DNA from: Nocardia ignorata NBRC 108230
GTDB lineage: Bacteria > Actinomycetota > Actinomycetes > Mycobacteriales > Mycobacteriaceae
Direction: 5' to 3'
Assembly (NCBI RefSeq): GCF_001612905.1
Contig: NZ_BDBI01000024.1
Coordinates: 1-64,000, forward strand
DNA length: 64,000 bases
The stretch's first letter is position 1; each line of letters begins with the position of its first letter. The notes under the pieces were generated by a model that saw nothing but the letters and a program-made list of their open reading frames with translations, ran no database searches and had not been told where the DNA came from. This document shows, piece by piece, positions 60,279 to 64,000 of the stretch. The position numbers and the translations under genes are program-made.

Positions 60279-60820
60279 ACCGCCGCTCTGCGCTGTTCGA
60301 TCTCGCCCCAAAACTCGACGGACAGAGCTTCGTAGCGGATGCCGAACTCGAGCACGAGCAGCTCGTGGGAATCGCTGGCCGGATCACCGGAGAGCGAATC
60401 ATGCGCGGCCAGATAGCGATCGAGCCGTTTCTGATGCGCCTGCTTCTCCCCGGCGGCGACCTCGACCACGTCGTCGGGGGAGGACAGGCTGCCGAAGTAC
60501 AGCTTGAGCAATCCGCTGTCGCGCAGTTCGTGCGTGCGCTTGTCCTGCCCGGTGGTGAGCCAGTCCTCGAGTTCGGCGCGGCCCGCGTCGGTGATGGTGT
60601 AGATCCGGCGGCGGCGACCGGTGGTCTCCTGATAGCCGGACAGCAGCCCCTCTTCGACGAGGCGTTCCGGTTCGGCGTAGATCTGGGAATGGGGGAACGA
60701 CCAGAAGAATCCGATCGAGCGATCGACCTGCTTCTTGATGTCGAACGGAGTGCAGGGTCCGGTGCGGGCGACCAAGCTGAGGACCAGATAGGACGTCGGG
60801 CTGAGCTTCCGGTCGGCCAA
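60197..60820 (-). CDS. PadR-family transcriptional regulator
   Basis: A 207-residue regulator. The N-terminal winged helix reads KLSPTSYLVLSLVARTGPCTPFDIKKQVDRSIGFFWSFPHSQIYAEPERLVEEGLL, followed by the wing RRRRIYTITDAGRAELEDWL and a C-terminal coiled region. Start TTG 60820 follows AGGAG (60828-60832) by about 7 nt; longer frames to 60880 are not conserved. PadR proteins usually repress detoxification or efflux genes in response to small molecules. Candidates are the MAT/polyketide divergent region and the exporter on its other side. The 3' end overlaps the MAT gene by 82 bp. Confidence 0.9.
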   Translation of the reverse strand: MADRKLSPTSYLVLSLVARTGPCTPFDIKKQVDRSIGFFWSFPHSQIYAEPERLVEEGLLSGYQETTGRRRRIYTITDAGRAELEDWLTTGQDKRTHELRDSGLLKLYFGSLSSPDDVVEVAAGEKQAHQKRLDRYLAAHDSLSGDPASDSHELLVLEFGIRYEALSVEFWGEIEQRRAAVQPTASTGNTPPTSSATARMRRRSPAE

Positions 60821-60880
60821 GCAGCTCACTCCTCTGGTATCGGGTGACAACATCCTGGGTGAGAAACAGGAATGCTTCAT

Positions 60881-60990
60881 TATTGGAGCCGGATATCGCG
60901 ATCCGCACTATACGTTTCGGACTATGGGCTGTCAAAGGCTGCTCGCAGTCGTCCGCCGTGCGACGACAGCGTCACACGGCGGACGAAGGC
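60881..60990. promoter_or_regulatory. padR upstream region
   Basis: 110 nt between padR and the LLM gene stop, AT-rich for this genome. It contains GGAT-ATCGCG-ATCC (60891-60904) and a TATACG-like element, plausible parts of a padR promoter or operator. No typical ATGT-ACAT PadR box is evident. Confidence 0.35.
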
Positions 60991-61983
60991 TCAGGCGACC
61001 AGCGGTTTCAGTGCTTCGCCTGCCATCTCGAGAACACCGGGATGGTGGCCGTTGGCAACCATATTGATGATGAGGCCGTCGACGCCGTGGACGAGGACGC
61101 GGTCGGAGATCTGCTCGGCCACCTGCTTCGGCGTTCCGACGAACAACTTGCCCGCCATCGAGGCACGCACCCGCTCGACCTTCGCCCGTTCGCCCACGCG
61201 CGCGGCGAACATGTCGTCGATGAGCTGTTCGGCGCGGTCGGCGCTTTCGTCCATCACGACGAAGGCGAGGTAGCTGACGTCGAGGGTCGACCGGTCGCGC
61301 CCGGCCTCCGCGCAGCGCTGGTCGAGGGCGGCCATCTTGCGCGGCAGCTCGTCGGTCTCGCAGCCGATGCTGAGATGGTCGGCGTGCCGCGCCGCCAGGG
61401 CGAAGGTCTTCTTCTCGCCCGCACCGCCGAGCATGATCGGCACGTCGTCGCGCATGCGTGGTTCGTTGATGACGTTCGCGACGCGATACCAGGTGCCCTC
61501 GAAGCTCGGGCGTTGGCCGCGGAACATCGGTGCGATGATCTGCAGTGCCTCGTCCAGCTTGGTGAACCGGTCGGTGAAGGTGCCGAATTCGTAACCGTAG
61601 GCGAGGTGTTCGAGCTCGAACCAGCCCGCGCCGATACCGAGCATCGCCCGGCCCCGGCTGATCACGTCGAGCGTGGTGACGATCTTGGCGAGCAGCGCCG
61701 GATTGCGGTAGGTGTTGCCGGTGACCATGGTGGAGAGCCGGATGGTCTCGGTGACGGCGGCGATCGCGCCCAGCGTGGTGTAGGCCTCGAGCGTCGGGCC
61801 GTTCGGCGGGCCGAAGCGCTGATAGAAGTGGTCGGTCAGGAACAGGGTGTCGAATCCGGCCTTCTCCGCTGCCTGCGCCTGCGCGACGATGGCGGGGAAG
61901 AGTTCGTCGACCGGTGCGCCGAAGTTGAAGTCGGGCATCTGGAAACCGAGGCGGACAATGCCTCGGCCGGTGGGTACGGACAT
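60991..61983 (-). CDS. LLM-class F420-dependent oxidoreductase
   Basis: A 330-residue luciferase-like TIM-barrel protein. It starts GIVRLGFQMPDFNFGAPVDELFPAIVAQAQAAEKAGFDTLFLTDHF and contains TIRLSTMVTGNTYRNPALLAKIVTTLDVISRGRAMLGIGAGWFE, the F420/FMN-binding block. It ends in a GTPKQVAEQI segment typical of F420-dependent members. ATG 61983 is preferred because GAAGGG lies 9 nt upstream. It is last in an ATPase-permease-LLM operon. Substrate unknown; a redox tailoring role for a nearby product is possible. Confidence 0.92.
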   Translation of the reverse strand: MSVPTGRGIVRLGFQMPDFNFGAPVDELFPAIVAQAQAAEKAGFDTLFLTDHFYQRFGPPNGPTLEAYTTLGAIAAVTETIRLSTMVTGNTYRNPALLAKIVTTLDVISRGRAMLGIGAGWFELEHLAYGYEFGTFTDRFTKLDEALQIIAPMFRGQRPSFEGTWYRVANVINEPRMRDDVPIMLGGAGEKKTFALAARHADHLSIGCETDELPRKMAALDQRCAEAGRDRSTLDVSYLAFVVMDESADRAEQLIDDMFAARVGERAKVERVRASMAGKLFVGTPKQVAEQISDRVLVHGVDGLIINMVANGHHPGVLEMAGEALKPLVA

Positions 61984-61984
61984 G

Positions 61985-62791
61985 TCAGACATCCCTTCGG
62001 AGCAGGGCGCGGCGGGCGAGGGCCGACACCCCGAGTGTCACGGTTGTCACGATCGCCAGCCGGGGCCAGCCGCCGAGCGCGCCGATGAGTTCGGCCGAGG
62101 CGTCGGCACTTTGGGAGAGCTTGCCGACCACGGCACTGGGTGCCTGCAGGGTCGCCAGCTTGTGCAGCTCGCCGAACGCCGTCGCCGACGCCGCCTCGGG
62201 CAGCACCACGTGCGCGGCGGCAGCGGCGACCGCCCCGGCCGAGCTGCGCATCAGGATGCCGAGCGCTGCCCCGAACAGGGCCACCGCCGGGAACACGCAG
62301 ACGATGCCGAGCAAGCCCGGGAACGCGTCACCCGCGGCGTATTTCGAGCTGTCGATGGCGAAGACGCCGACCAGATAGGTGAGCGTGGTGGCCGCGATGC
62401 CCAGGGTCGTGCTCACCGCGGCGGCGGTAAGCATCTTCGCCCCGAACACGACATCGCGTTGCGGTGTCGCCGCCAGGACCGAGCGGATGGTCCCCGAGGT
62501 GTACTCGGTGGAGGTGACCAGCGCACCCCAGGCGCCGATGAGCGCGATGGGCAGGGTCATGGCGGTGAAGGCGCCGCCGATCACGGTGTCGGTGGTCTCC
62601 AGGCTGTCGGACAGGCCGACCAGTGCCGCCGACACCGGGCCGATCAGCAGCGCCAGGATGGGCAGCAGGAACAGCGCCCTCGACGACCGGATCTTGATCA
62701 GCTCCGAGATCACCTGGTACCGCATCACCTCCCAGGGCGGCGCCGAGCGGTTCGGGGTGGCGGTGGTGCTGGTCACGATCGTGGTACTCAT
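61985..62791 (-). CDS. ABC-2 type transporter permease
   Basis: A 268-residue membrane protein with about six hydrophobic segments. It starts with a polar stretch then VMRYQVISELIKIRSSRALFLLPILALLIGPV, and contains the ABC-2 motif STEYTSGTIRSVLAATPQRDVVFGAKML. The start overlaps the ATPase stop by 4 nt. Together they form an exporter that may serve the neighbouring pathway. Confidence 0.9.
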   Translation of the reverse strand: MSTTIVTSTTATPNRSAPPWEVMRYQVISELIKIRSSRALFLLPILALLIGPVSAALVGLSDSLETTDTVIGGAFTAMTLPIALIGAWGALVTSTEYTSGTIRSVLAATPQRDVVFGAKMLTAAAVSTTLGIAATTLTYLVGVFAIDSSKYAAGDAFPGLLGIVCVFPAVALFGAALGILMRSSAGAVAAAAAHVVLPEAASATAFGELHKLATLQAPSAVVGKLSQSADASAELIGALGGWPRLAIVTTVTLGVSALARRALLRRDV

Positions 62792-63696
62792 GCCGACTCC
62801 TGCAGTGTTTCGCTGTCCTGGAAGGTGTGCCGACCGGAGACCAGCCGGGTGAAGACCTCTTCGACCGACGCGGTGACCGGCGTCAGCTCGTCGAGGACGA
62901 TGTCGTGGGTGGCCGCGAGGCGCCAGATCTCGCGCGCGGTCACCCCGCGCACGGTGCCGGTGTCGCCCCGGATCTCGATGCGGTCGCCGAGCACGGCGGC
63001 CAGCCGGGTCAGCTCTTCCCCGCGCACGCGCACCCGTGGTTCGGCATTGGCGACGAAGTCGGCGGTCGGCTCGTCGGCGACGATCTTGCCCCGGCTGATC
63101 ACCAGCAGGTGATCGGCGACCAGTTCGGTCTCGCTCATCATGTGGCTCGACAGCAGCACCGTGCGGCCCTCGTCGGCCATGGCCCGCAGGGTCTGGCGGA
63201 TCCAGCGGATGCCCTCGGTGTCCAAACCGTTGACGGGTTCGTCGAGGATCAGCACGGCGGGGTCGCCGAGCAGGGCGGCCGCCACGCCGAGGCGCTGGCG
63301 CATGCCGAGCGAGAAGCCTTTCACCCGCATCCCGGCCACGTCGGCGAGCCCGACCCGCTCGAGCACCTCGTCGACCCGCGTGCGTGGGATGCCGTTGCTC
63401 GCCGCGAGGAAAGCCAGATGATAAGCGGCGGTGCGTGATCCGAGCACATCGCTCGCATCGAGCAGGGCGCCGACGGTGTGCAGCGGGAATCGTAGGTCGC
63501 GGTAGTCCTGGCCGAGCACCGTCGCCGTACCGGAGGTGGGCGTGTCGAGTCCGAGTATGCAGCGCATCGCGGTCGACTTGCCCGAACCGTTGGGGCCGAG
63601 GAACCCCGTGACCCGACCTGGTTCGACGGTGAAGCTCAGGTTGTCGATGGCGCGAGTCCTGCCGTAGAACTTGGTCAAGTTACGTGCTTGGATCAT
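62788..63696 (-). CDS. ABC transporter ATP-binding protein
   Basis: A 302-residue ATPase with Walker A GPNGSGKSTAMR, signature LGMRQRLGVAAALL, Walker B VLILDEPVNGLDTEG and SSHMMSE. ATG 63696 gives MIQARNLTKFYGRTRAIDNL; an upstream in-frame extension is not conserved. It heads the minus-strand exporter operon and is divergent from the response regulator at the right edge, a common pairing in which the regulator controls the exporter. Confidence 0.95.
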   Translation of the reverse strand: MIQARNLTKFYGRTRAIDNLSFTVEPGRVTGFLGPNGSGKSTAMRCILGLDTPTSGTATVLGQDYRDLRFPLHTVGALLDASDVLGSRTAAYHLAFLAASNGIPRTRVDEVLERVGLADVAGMRVKGFSLGMRQRLGVAAALLGDPAVLILDEPVNGLDTEGIRWIRQTLRAMADEGRTVLLSSHMMSETELVADHLLVISRGKIVADEPTADFVANAEPRVRVRGEELTRLAAVLGDRIEIRGDTGTVRGVTAREIWRLAATHDIVLDELTPVTASVEEVFTRLVSGRHTFQDSETLQESA

Positions 63697-63881
63697 GCTT
63701 TCGAGCGTATTGAGCAGGCATTTCGGCCACATCCATCCCGGGAGCCAACTGCGCGGGTAGTCCTCGAGAGGGATGCGGCGCTGCCCGGTGCGTTCGCGCG
63801 GTGGCCATTACGCTGATGTCGCAGGGTGGTTCGGATCGGTTCGGCGCCTACCGCGCCGTCCGCACAGAGGGGCGAATTCCG

Positions 63882-64000
63882 TTGTCGGACAATCACTATC
63901 ACGCGCACGATGCGGCGAAGGCGAACATCCGGGTGCTGATCGCCGACGACCAGGAGCTGGTGCGCGAGGGATTGAGCGTGCTGCTGGACTCCCAGCCGGA
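63882..64000 (+). CDS. NarL-family response regulator (3'-truncated by window edge)
   Basis: The visible N-terminus contains NIRVLIADDQELVREGLSVLLDSQP, the start of a receiver domain with the acidic pocket residues (ADD). This is typical of NarL/FixJ regulators. Start TTG 63882 is preferred, with GAGGGG 9 nt upstream; ATG 63816 is also in frame. The phospho-acceptor and DNA-binding domain lie outside the window. It is divergent from the exporter and could partner the lone histidine kinase at 42087 or one beyond the edge. Confidence 0.85.
   Translation, partial: MSDNHYHAHDAAKANIRVLIADDQELVREGLSVLLDSQP

Overview
This 64 kb window is high-GC actinobacterial DNA, most likely from Nocardia or a close mycolic-acid-producing relative. 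The housekeeping genes follow the Mycobacterium tuberculosis order: infB, DUF503, rbfA, nrnA, a DinF-like MATE gene; pptH-pptT-truB; a SirR/MntR-type regulator, ribF, rpsO, pnp; and pepR. Nearly all of the sequence is coding. Many genes overlap by 4 nt, and GTG or TTG starts are common. I saw no rRNA, tRNA, CRISPR array, insertion sequence or phage gene.

Layout. 1-5926 (+): translation and ribosome-maturation genes (infB cut by the left edge, DUF503, rbfA, nrnA) and a MATE exporter. 6065-12473: a secreted lipase, a membrane-anchored TerD protein, pptH-pptT-truB, a lipoprotein and a metal-dependent repressor. 12563-16592 (+): ribF, rpsO and pnp, with a long hairpin between rpsO and pnp and a strong terminator after pnp. 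17174-40534 (+): one 23.4 kb NRPS gene of about 7,786 residues, organised A-T-(C-A-T)x6-TE. It lies between pnp and pepR, which are neighbours in M. tuberculosis. Adenylation-pocket codes give Ser at modules 1 and 5 and Gln-like pockets at 3 and 7. Modules 2, 4 and 6 are unassigned. No epimerisation domain or MbtH gene is visible.

40657-45036: pepR (+), then a minus-strand ABC-2 exporter operon ending in a DesK/NarL-type histidine kinase with no adjacent response regulator. 58811-45116 (-): a tightly coupled 13-gene operon for a highly reducing type II polyketide or fatty-acid-like pathway. Its order is KR, ACP, hotdog dehydratase, KS, hotdog dehydratase, KS-like chain-length factor, a fused KS-CLF protein, a KAS III homologue, an alpha/beta hydrolase, fused AccDA, AccB, AccC and a FAD monooxygenase. 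Across a divergent intergenic region lies a malonyl-CoA:ACP transacylase (+). Next come a PadR regulator, an F420-type (LLM) oxidoreductase, a second ABC exporter and the start of a NarL-type response regulator at the right edge.

How the parts fit. The carboxylase subunits would supply malonyl-CoA and the transacylase would load it on the ACP. Two KS/CLF sets plus KR and dehydratases would build a beta-reduced, dehydrated chain. No enoyl reductase, cyclase or aromatase is present, so a polyene acyl chain is the simplest prediction. The two hotdog proteins carry complementary halves of the FabZ active site (His only; Glu only), which suggests an obligate heterodimer. The KAS III homologue keeps its Cys but has lost the catalytic His and Asn. 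PptT could activate the ACP and NRPS carrier domains, and PptH could reverse that. Product structures and regulation are inferences from sequence only.
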